This document shows positions 55,455-64,000 of a stretch of DNA of 64,000 nt, in pieces. The translations under genes and the position numbers were made by a program. How positions within the stretch are numbered: the stretch's first letter is position 1; each line of letters starts with the position of its first letter. This DNA is from Odiellus spinosus (Eukaryota; Arthropoda; Arachnida; Opiliones; Phalangiidae). The notes under the pieces are model-generated. The model was not told the origin of the DNA and made no database searches. It saw only the letters and a list, made by a program, of their open reading frames with translations. Where the stretch lies: positions 6,265,200 through 6,329,199 of the forward strand of contig OY987232.1 in the NCBI GenBank assembly GCA_963920705.1, in the 5' to 3' direction.

Positions 55455-56089
55455 GATTAGCCAAGGCTTCGCGAAAAACGACTTAAAACATTAAAAAAAA
55501 ACCTAATTAAAACTCTAAAAGTAATAGAAACCTAATCTAAAATTGAATATTCAAAAAAAATAAAAAGTAATAAAACACAATAATAATAAGAATAGTTAAT
55601 CGCAATTACCTTGACACTCCAAATAAAGAAAAAAAGAAAAAACTTCGCGGGCTTCTTACAAAACGAGCTACAAGTTCTACAACGATCTCCGGGCGAGAGG
55701 CAAGGAGAAAAAAGAGCGATAAAGAAAAAACGCGACAAAAACCCTTCACCGGGAATCACCGCGTGCTTTATCCCCAAATTACGTCACCACAACCGTCCTA
55801 GGCAGCCACGGAAATAAACCGCACGATCCTATTCAGTGCGTTCGGAACCAAAAACCGAGAGCTGGACTCCAAAGAATCTTCTAAGCTTCAGAGATGAGCA
55901 CACGCACATAAACTAGACGAGAACCAATCTTTCAGTTCACACCAAATAACTATTAAGTCAATTCCTCTTCAGATCAGGCGCGCACATATTTCAATCCAGA
56001 AATCACGAAAACTGGCAACCGAAAAACTTAGTGGTAAAAAAAAAAAAATTATCCCGAAATAACTGTTCGATCTCGGCGGTGGCTCCAAT
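55455..56089 (-). other. Gypsy 5' leader with primer-binding-site candidate
   Basis: The leader of about 635 bp between the 5' LTR and the first frame holds no convincing gene. Two bases inside the LTR, on the minus strand, tggagccaccgccgag begins with TGG as primer-binding sites do. I could not match it to a particular tRNA by eye. Confidence 0.5.
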
Positions 56090-56406
56090 TGTAACTGTGC
56101 ACTTAACTATTTACTAATAATCAGACAGTTAACTAGTTTAAAAAGGCAATTTAATTATCAACAGGACTTTTAAGTACAGAACTAAGCATTGGGTAGAACT
56201 GGTATCCTGGGCATCGACCGGGAATCTGCCACGAGGCTGGACTGAGGTCTTCCTTTCATCCTAGGTTATCACATGGTCTCACAGGGTCGAGCAGCCAGGG
56301 TAGGTGCAGGCTCTTAGGGTAGAACTCCATGGGTAGATGCAGGAGCCAACGCTGGAAATAAGCCCTTATTCCCATGCCTAGGGATCCCTTTACCATCCCC
56401 GTTACA
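56090..56406 (-). repeat. Gypsy 5' LTR
   Basis: This 317-bp repeat is the upstream LTR relative to transcription. It is followed on its outer side by tact (56407-56410), matching 44720-44723. Confidence 0.95.
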
Positions 56407-56978
56407 TACTGTTAGATCTTCGTCGGGGAAAATATTCGTTCTTAATCTCCATTCTTCGGGGATTGTTTGCCAAAGATCGTACAAGATATACGTAAGACGT
56501 TGGGATGTAGCACCTAAATAACTATCCAGAATATATTTTGAGTTACCAGGACATAATTGACGCGCTAGAATATTGATTTGATTTAAGACTCGCGTTTGTT
56601 TATATAAGTCGCATTTAACGAGATTTCGCGGATACTCTTATTAAAAATATTTTGAACAATGAAAAGTACGGACAAAGACTTATGATGCGAATATTTCGTG
56701 AAAATATCCCCAATCAATCCCCCTTTATTCTTACTCATAAGATCGTCGATAACTAACAAGACATTTCGGGATCCGTCGGGTAACCTTTCCATAAATTTTA
56801 CACTTAATTTCTTGATGTAGTCGTAGATTGGCTGCCAGAGTAATACCAATCAACTTGAGCTATTGGGGGGTCAAACATTGAAGCCCGCTCTTTTATTATT
56901 CGACGACATAAACATAATTTTCCCACTACCAGAGCTGCCGACCACAAGGGTACCGGAAGGATGATTGAATCGTAACAT
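56407..56978 (-). pseudogene. Polinton FtsK/HerA-type packaging ATPase (ATP)
   Basis: Reading starts at the ATG at 56976-56978. The Walker A motif is in LVVGSSGSGKI and the Walker B motif in RNVLLVIDDLMS. The family block HHKSLSVLFIVQNIF and the C-terminal NIFPDE region follow. A frameshift and stop after the Walker A block and another stop at about 56583 break the frame. The last codons and the original stop lie beyond the gypsy element at about 44699-44723. In Polintons this enzyme is thought to pump DNA into the capsid. It diverges from the polymerase gene across a 170-bp interval. Confidence 0.85.
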
Positions 56979-57151
56979 GACAACTCCAAAACTCAAACTC
57001 TAAAGAGTCTAATTTCGAAAAGACATTTAATTTTATAGGTATTATATCGCGGTTTTTGGCGTTTCTCGGCCGTTGTTTACGAGGTAATTAAGCCTATACT
57101 AATAAGTATTATTTAAACATTAAATAAAGTTCATTTTCCGGCTGTGAAATC
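56979..57151. promoter_or_regulatory. Divergent intergenic interval of the Polinton
   Basis: This interval separates the ATPase start (minus strand) from the polymerase start (plus strand), so it should hold promoters for both directions. AT-rich runs such as attatttaaacattaaataaa are present, but no defined motif can be called. Confidence 0.4.
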
Positions 57152-57723
57152 ATGAACAACGGTGAAAAAGTCTACGCCAAGTTTAATTCATTCGCTCGCG
57201 AAATCGCCCTCCAATTAACTGCTGATATCGAAACCGGGCTCTGTAGAGTGGTAGAGGCAGTTTTGGCACATTTTGAAGCGATGATCGAGTACAAATTACA
57301 CTCCGTAGTCTCGCCCTCCCCTCCCGCCCAGAATTGGAATTTTCTTTCCGCGCTGCGGATCAACTTGATCCATGTCTAATATTCGCGCTTATCGAAGACA
57401 TACTCTACGACGATTAGGAAGAGAAATTTTTCCTGGGACCCATCAACATTACTTTCATCATTGTGAAACTTCCCCGGGGTCATGGACACTCTAAAGAACG
57501 TGGTATTCAGCCGTTTAATATCTTCTGCAAACCTAGTCGCGGGATTAAACGAATAGTTAATACTGATACGCTATGTCTCTCTCGTGCGCTTTGTGTGGCT
57601 ATTGCGCATAGCAAGTACGCCGCTGACACCACGGGCGACAAAAACCTTAAAAAACACTATGAATCGATTACGTATTCGCGACCCAACAACCCCATGCAGC
57701 GAGCTGAAGCACTAGATCTTTAA
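57152..57723 (+). pseudogene. Polinton family-B DNA polymerase, N-terminal fragment
   Basis: The first frame (MNNGEKVYAKFNSFAREIAL) shifts near 57350 into a second that contains one TAG at 57415. The second frame then reads through KLPRGHGHSKERGIQPFN, IKRIVNTDTLCLSRALCVAI and NNPMQRAEALDL, a pattern typical of the N-terminal region of Polinton protein-primed polymerases ('vkmPRG..g....s....rsvirI.N.DnlCl.Rali'). It ends at 57723, where unrelated repeat sequence begins. The polymerase replicates the element in this family. This is a dead fragment. Confidence 0.75.
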
Positions 57724-57729
57724 AGCAAA

Positions 57730-57890
57730 GCGCGTGTTACAGAATTAAGCCCATAAGCGCAGTTCTTATTTGCTCAGTTTCCTATAAGCGCCATTCCCAT
57801 TAGCGCAGTTTCCCATTAGCGCCGTCCCCATTTGCGCAATTTCCTATAAGCGCCGTTTCCCATTAACCGCTATGTCCTAGACGCGCAGTC
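57730..57890. repeat. GCGC array inserted in the Polinton polymerase
   Basis: Units such as gcgccattcccattagcgca and gcgccgtttcccattaaccg end in tgtcctagacgcgcagtc. This matches the boundary tgtccaagacgcgcaatc of the foldback arm at 3035-3060. It separates two polymerase fragments. It is therefore a copy of the foldback-arm repeat, or captured sequence, within the Polinton. Confidence 0.75.
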
Positions 57891-57894
57891 ACAC

Positions 57895-58252
57895 GTCGAT
57901 ATTCAATGGCTTTAGGGGCTCTAGCATCAAAGGGACATCGTTATACAATCAGCCTAAAACGGCAAAGAGGCGAAAATAAAGAATATCAAAATTGACGGAC
58001 TATACGGCAGAGAAATTTTCGAATTCATGGGGTTTTTTTCCACGGCTGTATCACATGTTTCAAATTTAACAGACACCAATCGTTGCAGGGGGACCCGAAT
58101 CAGACCATGGCCACGAGGTATATTCGCACCGAAAAAATCCTTGAAAAATTAGGCGGTCTTCGTTTCAAAGTGACTGTTATTTGGGAATGTGAATGGACCA
58201 CCCTAAAGAAAAATAACCCCGAGATTGAGGCTTTTTTAACCCGTGAGGATAT
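57895..58252 (+). pseudogene. Polinton family-B DNA polymerase, middle fragment
   Basis: Frames here contain IKNIKIDGLYGREIFEFMGF with FFHGCITC, and then EKLGGLRFKVTVIWECEWTT and NNPEIEAFL. They match the characteristic 'K.DGy....tvyEF.GCf.HGC' and 'vv.mWEC.w..lk..np' stretches of Polinton polymerases. Stops and a shifted frame show decay. The sequence between this and the N-terminal fragment, and everything downstream including the polymerase palm, is absent. Confidence 0.75.
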
Positions 58253-58293
58253 GCAGTCGTTACGCGGATTCTGTGAATCCGCATAACGACTGC
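58253..58293. other. 19-bp hairpin at the polymerase breakpoint
   Basis: gcagtcgttacgcggattc, a three-base loop and gaatccgcataacgactgc form a near perfect hairpin (one mismatch). Recognisable polymerase sequence stops here. It may be a fold-back repair scar left when the rest of the Polinton was lost. Confidence 0.7.
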
Positions 58294-59339
58294 CTCAGCT
58301 CTTATCCCTTTAAGTTTTTAATTACTATATCCCTATAAGATATTTAATTACTAGCTCCCTTATGTTATTTCTTAGTATAGTTATAATTACTAACTTCCTT
58401 TAAGTTAATAACTAGCCCCATAAGTAAATTACTATATTCCTATAAGATAATAACTAGCTCCCCAAAAAATTGTTACTGTATTCCTATAAGTTAATTAAGC
58501 GATCGCTATTATAAAACAGCAGTTTTCAACTTCGCCCTTTTTTTTTTTGAAATAGCAGCCGCTAAGAGAATTGGGTGAAATGTTTTTTAGGCAAAATGAT
58601 TTATTTTGGGCGAAGGGGGAGTAAATCAACACGGGTACTTTTAAAGCGAGTAAATTGAAATGTAATTTTATTCTATAGGATTTGGTTTTTTGAAAGAGAC
58701 TTGCCATTTAGATTTATTTTCTAACGCTTCCAGATATTTTTCAGGCTTGCATTTTCATCGATATATGAAGTAAGTTGCAAGCTTTATTTTAAGACAAATT
58801 TCATTATTTTACACCGATTAGTTGGACCAATCTAATTATAACAAGAATGAAAATAAATTTTCATGTTAAATAGTGTAGCTGCATAAGTAAAATAATTAAC
58901 ATTAGAATGGCACTTGTTTAAAAAAGATTTTAAAATTTTTCAAGATTTTAAGTTGTGTGAATTTCCCTTTAAAATCTTTGTCAGCAACTATTAATACGAT
59001 TATTCTTCTACTAAAACTACTCTCAGACTTAATATAACAACCTCTTACTTTACTCGGAGTTGCTTTAAAACCGACTTTTCCATGGATTTCTGAATTTGGC
59101 TACATCTGTAGCAATTACTCATTATTTAACAAATAGTATTTTTTTTCACCTAATCACCCTCACTTAGTCTTTTTCACTAAAGACAGCAAAAGAGATAAGA
59201 GATCCATCGCTTCGCGGCTCGCACTAAGCACGGACCGTGTATATACCGTACGAGAAAATCAAGCGTTTTTCTGCCTCCATACACCCACTCTCTATAGAGC
59301 CCAGAAAATAAGCGTACAATGTAGTTTATTAAAATCAAA
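58294..59339. other. AT-rich spacer with a minisatellite and repeat R-E
   Basis: From 58320 to 58500 a loose 40-50 bp repeat is built on attactatattcctataag and ataactagctccc. About 58660-58835 is repeat R-E copy 3. About 59160-59339 may be a promoter for the following gene, with a gtatataccgta stretch at 59238. No gene was recognised before 59340. Confidence 0.45.
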
Positions 59340-60874
59340 ATGGCGCGTGTCTTTAAGTCGCTGCGAATCCAAGATAAAAGGCAGAAAAATTCGATCCATA
59401 ATGATCATTTTTACTCAAAAAGGTATATATTTTAACTTTAAAATATCTTATTATAGCGCTAGACATAAAACACACGCGTTAAATTGATTATTAACGTGAC
59501 GAACGTTAAATTTCTTTAAGCCTCGGTTTATGCATTCTTGTTTTCATTCATTATCAAACCATAATAATGAACTTTATAGCCAATTAATATTTTATTAACA
59601 AGAAATTATTATAATTAAATTTTAATCAATAGTTTGTAGGTCCGAAGATAAGCTAGAAGAATTGGAAGTCGATTTAAATATTGATTTCCAAGTAGGCGTT
59701 GAACAACCATTAAAGAATATAGTAGTACTAAGTCTACAACAAAATACTTAAGTAGTGAAAAGTTAAATCAAGCATATGTGCTTGTTGAGGTAAATTTATC
59801 GGTTTTAAAATCCACACGTCAGAAAACGATTAAAACAACCGATGGAGCACCCAAGTCGAGTAAGTTGGTTTTTTGTCAATGCTTATTTATGATATGAATA
59901 AATTTCAACGCATTAATTTATAGTTATTTCAAAAGAAGACTTTTATGATAGAGTGGTTGAAAGTGTCAGAAAACTTTCTAATTTGGGAAAATCTGCCAGA
60001 AATGAAGAGCTGAGTTTAATCATCGAAGAGTTTTTGTCAGTGTGGTGGAAAACAACCAAATATGCCCGTGAGAAAACGGCAACGAAGATTTAAGCGGCTT
60101 TTCTATAAGACCATCTAAAGGGTTTTGGACAGACGCTCAACTTTTACAGTCAAATGAGAAATTACTCGAAGAAACAATCTTGTTTATATCTTCCGTCGCT
60201 CCTCCGGTAAGATTTATACTTAAGACTTAAGTTTTGGTATTTAATATCTAATCAGTTATATTAACATTCCTAGATCTTCATATGCATTAATCAGCTACTT
60301 AAAAAATATTGCACAGCAGAGCTTCTCAGGCTCCTTTTAAATGAATTGGAAATATATGTAGAAAGAGCGGAGTCAAAATCTAAAAGAGAGCTCCCAATTG
60401 AGAAGATAGGTGTGGTTGCAATAAAAAAGACTGACTTAAAAGATATTAGGTAACAACAAATTTTGTACTATGTAGCTGGTTCGACAAATAACTCTGTGTG
60501 TAAAAGCAGGATTGCCTTAGAGGGGTTTATGATTTAAGAAACAGCTTAGCGGTGAAAGGCTCAAGTGATGAAGTTAAAAAATATGTAATGGATGAATTAC
60601 CGAATCTGGAGATAATCAATTGGGTTTCTGTTAATAATCGAGGTAGTGTACTTTATATTAAAAAGGAAACTTTCATTTTTTCCAAATTATTGATGAAATG
60701 GCAGAGCATTAATTGAAAATAATGTTAGAAGAAGTGAGCACGCGAGAGATAGTATTGTTAAAAACGATAAAATGAAACAAATCTGGAATGATTTGATTCA
60801 AGCCTCCAGTGTGGCAAAAGAAAAAGAAGCTGCAATTTTTAATGCCTTGGTAGAAAGTTATTTAAAACTGAGAG
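59340..60874 (+). pseudogene. Unrecognised multi-exon gene, degraded
   Basis: Coding-like blocks separated by GT-AG introns can be placed at 59340-59422, 59640-59868, about 59925-60209, 60273-60449, about 60511-60641 and about 60710-60874. Phases match across the first three introns: ...YSKR to SEDKLEELEVDLNIDF, then to SKEDFYDRVVESVRKL, then SSVAPP to IFICINQLLKK. Blocks are Lys/Glu-rich and helical (ELLRLLLNELEIYVERAESK, ASSVAKEKEAAIFNALVESY). One-base frame shifts within exons at about 59750 and 60090 and near 60520 show decay. I recognise no domain. By analogy with the DUF4806 gene it could be an accessory gene of a DNA transposon, but that is speculation. A LINE fragment inserted just after the last block. 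Confidence 0.5.
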
Positions 60875-60884
60875 GTAATATTTG

Positions 60885-61697
60885 ACCAACATATGCGATG
60901 GAATTTTCACATTGAGACTATGTGTAAAATGTTACGGTACCTACTGTATAAATTTAGCCTTCTAAAGAATTTTTTAAATATAAATACTTTGAGGATGGTG
61001 TACTACGCGTTAGTCCAATCTATATTATCTTACGGTATTACGTGCTGGGGAAATTGTTCTAAAACGTTAATAAACAAAATTGGCCGGACTCAAAATCGAA
61101 TTATTAGAACTTGCTTAAAACGTAGTTACTGTTACCCTACTTATCTTATTTATATAGAATTTAATGTCTTAAATGTTAAAGAAATATTTATATTGAATGT
61201 GGCGTTGGAATATCGTAAAACCCCTTTGATTTATATTACTGAATTATTAGCTAACTCAAGAAATACGAGGTCTGTAGCACGACATGAATTAAAGCTACCA
61301 AGTTGTAGGAAAGAAATTGGTTAAAGGCGCATTGAGTGCATAGGACCAAAACTTGTTAATATCTTGCGGCTTAAATCTATTAATACAATATCGATAACTA
61401 TTAAGAACATAGGAATTAACGAAATAATGCGGCGACTGTTGTAGTTTTTCAAGGAATTGTAAATATTTAAGTATATGCTCACATATTGAACCTCTGTTAC
61501 TTAGTTGATTAGTAATACATAAATGTATTGTTGTACTTTAGTACATTTAATTTTTGACACGTAAGCCTTAACTGTTAATTTATTTATTATTCTATTGCCC
61601 ACCCGAAACAAGCAAAGCTTAATGGGTGGGTCTAGGTATCATGTAACCTTTAAGTATTAAAAAAAAATAAAAATAAAAAAAATAAAAAAAATAAAAA
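60885..61697 (+). mobile_element. 5'-truncated LINE fragment
   Basis: The frame 60893-61324 begins in the RT thumb region (MRWNFHIETMCKMLRYLLYK, LSYGITCWGNCSKTLINKIG, RTQNRIIRTC), typical of the C-terminal part of non-LTR RTs. It ends with a frameshifted 'GPK..N.L' tail (RIECIGPKLVNILRL). The 3' region has a hairpin cccaccc...gggtggg (61598-61630) and an A-rich tail (61659-61697). Possible target duplication aatatttg (60877-60884) against aatattttg (61697-61705) is imperfect. It has lost the catalytic palm and is dead. Confidence 0.75.
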
Positions 61698-62229
61698 ATA
61701 TTTTGCAATTGTATCTACGCGCAAAATATTTCATTAAAAAAAGAGAATCAACGATCTCAGGCAAGTTTGAAAAAAGGGTTAAAGGCAATAAAGGAAAAAA
61801 AGTGATGTTAAAACCAACGGCAAAGACCTTAGTATTATTAAAAAAAATTAATCTACCCCTAAAAGTAAAGGGAATGTGTGATATATATTTAGTTTAAAAA
61901 CTTGTCCAAAATAATATATTTTTTGTTCCTAAACCTCTAACGGGCCAAATATTGGTTAACAGATTATTAAAAAAGTCTTATAATAATGGGTGTGATAAGT
62001 TAAAAAGCTGATCAAATTTAACGTTAAAAGTGATATAATTACTTAAATTTAAATATTCCAAAAGTGATACTTGTGTTCTAATATTTAGTCAAAAGTTATA
62101 ATTTTACTCTTAATATTTTAATGAAAAACTGATCAAATACAAATATTTTGTCTAAGAAAGTTCAGAAAACACAATTTAAAAGTTGCTTTTAATCCTTAAC
62201 TATTGAATTAAATTTCTTCATGTTACATG
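61698..62229. other. Spacer with a basic open frame
   Basis: A plus-strand frame at 61703-61897 is Lys-rich (KFEKRVKGNKGKKVMLKP). It might be a last exon of the gene interrupted by the LINE, since that LINE lies in what looks like an intron. No splice acceptor in the right phase is certain. The rest is AT-rich. Confidence 0.3.
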
Positions 62230-63135
62230 AATGTCTTGTTAATTATCAAACTCGTGTATTTCCATTTTTTGGGGCTCTTATAATACTATCCAGATCTTTA
62301 AAACGATGGACATTTTGGCCAAAATCCAAAACATCAGGATTATTGTTTCCTCCACACGAACCTCTTTTTTTCCAGACTCTTGTTCCAAACAATCCTGATT
62401 TAGGTGATTAGTAAGCACAAATTTGGCTTTTTTTCTTAATAGAAATCTTACTATGGCTAGAACTGATTTTGCTGAAAGTATTTTGGTTGGTTTAGAGACA
62501 ACTTTAATATTTCTGACATTTTATTATAAAATAACCCTCAATATGAGCATCTTTTTCCTTTCAGCTGCATGCTGTTACAGATTTGGGCAAGTCGTCAACT
62601 TCCATTTGCCATTCTTGCAAATACTCCAAGAGAGATCCTTCAAGCCACTGTATAAATGCATTAAATTAATTAGTAAAACCTTATACAAGAAACTTATAGT
62701 AATCAAGAAATCCGTCGGAATGCTGCTTGGCAACTTTGCTTTGCGTAGCATCAAAGAAGAATTTTTTTACCAGTTAGATTGTGGTTACTTACTAGTAATC
62801 TTTCATCATTATGACAAAAAAAGGGAAGTAAATTTGGATTACGCTTGAAAATTCCCTGTTTCAAATTTCTCGTGTTCGTTATATCGAAAAATTTGTTCAT
62901 TATTCTGATTAGTTTCACTGTTTCGCGGCATGTGTCTCCAAACTCTAATTCTAAAGAATTTGCCCCAGCTTCACTAAAAACTTGGGCGGCAAGGTCTACT
63001 ATCATTCTGGAGTGTGAATCGAGATATACATGGTCCCTAGTGAGTTTCGGCACTAGTTTTACAGTTCGTTGATAGTCCAAGTCGTAAATATTTACAATGT
63101 GTGTCCATAAAATATGCTGTCCATTCTTATAGAAC
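62230..63135 (-). pseudogene. P-element/THAP9-like transposase remnant
   Basis: The minus strand carries the block HILWTHIVNIYDLDYQRTVK, then VPKLTRDHVYLDSHSRMIVD, LAAQVFSEAGANSLELEF and IRIMNKFFDITNTRN, which matches P-type transposases ('APKLT..H......KM.VklAaQvlS.svA.AL' and 'f...fnklFD.lNsr'). Further down, out of frame, are EYLQEWQMEVDDLP, FVLTNHLNQDCLE and GGNNNPDVLDFGQN, which correspond to the C-terminal 'N.DplE..Fg..r..gg..dNP' block. Stops and frameshifts are frequent. The N-terminal THAP domain and terminal repeats were not found. Confidence 0.7.
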
Positions 63136-64000
63136 AGGCATTCTAAGGTTTGACCCGGAACAAATTACAACGGTTATGAAAATTTTCATACTTATAGAAT
63201 CGAATGCGCTCTTTAACGTGGTTAGGTCTCCCAATCTTGCAGCTGTTGGGAAAATCCGCCATCTTGGAAAATGGCTGCCAAAATTACTAAAACTATACAT
63301 AACTTTATATATAATTATCAGATTGACTGATGGTTAGGCTTAAAATGTAGCTTAAGACACTCCGCACGATATTTCATCTATGCATGTTTAGCGTTTATTG
63401 AACCAGAAGCTCGCAAACATGCATTGAAACTGGTGAAATTGATAAATTTATTGAAATATGAAGTTTCCGCGGAATACCATATACGATTTTGATATAATTT
63501 CGCTGTTTAAATAACATGACGCGCTCTTTTACGTTTCTTTGTCTATAAAAGGAATAATGAAAAGAAAATATTCCGCCATTTTGGAAAATGGCGACCAAAA
63601 TTATAAAAAGGCTTGACCTTGAAGGAGAAAAGTTGTATTCTGGAGTGGAGAACCCTATATCTTTTAGATGGGGTGGGACTTTCCCATCTATGGAAGCTAG
63701 AATTACCCGAGCTACAAATGGATTTGGTCAGACGCAAGCTTCAACTGCCACCTGGATTTAGACTTAAGAAGCTTTTTTTCCTCTCTCGCCTGTTGATCAC
63801 GTGTTTTGACGTCACTTTACAAGTTCTCTTTGAAAGCCTACTATAGGTATGATCATGATTAATACTAATTGAAATCCCAATAAAAATTAGACTAAATAAT
63901 ATTATGGCAAAAGCCATTGATCTTCAGACCTCAGTAGTAAAGTACATCCTAAGTAATAAGAAATTCGACCCCCTTGCCCGCCCCAAGCCCTCTAGAGCCA
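63136..64000. other. Spacer with a repeated ccgccat-tttggaaaatggc motif
   Basis: A motif ccgccatcttggaaaatggctgccaaaatta (63247-63278) recurs as ccgccattttggaaaatggc (63571-63590), and its centre is a short palindrome. Frames crossing this stretch show no domain. I see no gene up to the end of the window. Confidence 0.4.

Larger units (their letters stand above)
44724..56406 (-). mobile_element. Ty3/gypsy LTR retrotransposon with C-terminal MBD
   Basis: Two 317-bp LTRs (44724-45040 and 56090-56406) beginning TG and ending CA differ at only two positions and are flanked by tact on both sides (44720-44723, 56407-56410). The minus strand encodes, in order, an upstream frame with a membrane segment, gag with a zinc knuckle, protease, reverse transcriptase, RNase H, integrase with a GPY/F module, and a methyl-CpG-binding domain. 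Protease-RT-RH-INT order identifies Ty3/gypsy. A LINE at 48711-53110 splits pol between protease and reverse transcriptase; without it the element is about 7.3 kb. Insertion is recent by LTR identity, yet pol has two frameshifts and two stops. Confidence 0.95.

Noticed and set aside
62423-62848. 141-codon plus-strand frame with hydrophobic stretches
   Set aside because: It is antisense to the P-type transposase relic and shows no domain.

Overview
This window looks like repeat-dense intergenic DNA from an invertebrate animal, most likely an arthropod and probably an insect. The evidence is its content: Polinton, Ty3/gypsy, jockey/CR1-type LINE, EnSpm/CACTA, hAT and P-type sequences, AT-rich spacers, GT-AG introns and no prokaryotic gene organisation. 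I recognise no single-copy host gene, no rRNA and no convincing functional tRNA. The species cannot be named from this sequence.

Region by region. 0-4.1 kb is a giant foldback palindrome (arms about 1.69 kb, loop about 0.62 kb). Its arms carry short-period 'aatgggaaactgcgc' arrays and a tRNA-like motif. 4.1-19.5 kb is a mosaic of relics: a LINE tail (6.8-7.2 kb), a hAT/ZMYM1-like transposase pseudogene (8.5-10.6 kb), small MITEs, a 21-bp minisatellite and a non-autonomous hAT element with perfect 8-bp target duplications (15.7-16.9 kb). These lie between a diverged inverted pair of about 520-bp repeats. 19.6-21.5 kb is a second palindrome related to the loop of the first, split by a GC-rich 590-bp insertion with a 14-bp target duplication. 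21.7-32 kb holds long inverted repeats, satellites and a 261-bp Penelope-like relic with hammerhead-like motifs.

33.0-58.3 kb is the core: one decayed Polinton/Maverick (protease, major capsid, pVI-like protein, penton, integrase and packaging ATPase on the minus strand; family-B DNA polymerase fragments on the plus strand) that has been invaded repeatedly. An apparently intact EnSpm/CACTA-like element (35603-43349) sits inside the penton gene. It carries a transposase and a nine-exon gene ending in a DUF4806 domain. A gypsy retrotransposon (44724-56406, two 317-bp LTRs differing at 2 positions, 4-bp target duplication) sits in the last codons of the ATPase gene. A LINE (48711-53110) in turn sits in the gypsy pol gene.

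The most interesting item is that the gypsy pol polyprotein ends in a methyl-CpG-binding domain (MBD) that keeps the residues known to contact methyl-CpG. It lies where chromoviruses carry a chromodomain and suggests a retrotransposon that could read DNA methylation when choosing sites. 58.3-64 kb contains a degraded, unrecognised multi-exon gene, a 5'-truncated LINE and a P-element/THAP9-like transposase relic.
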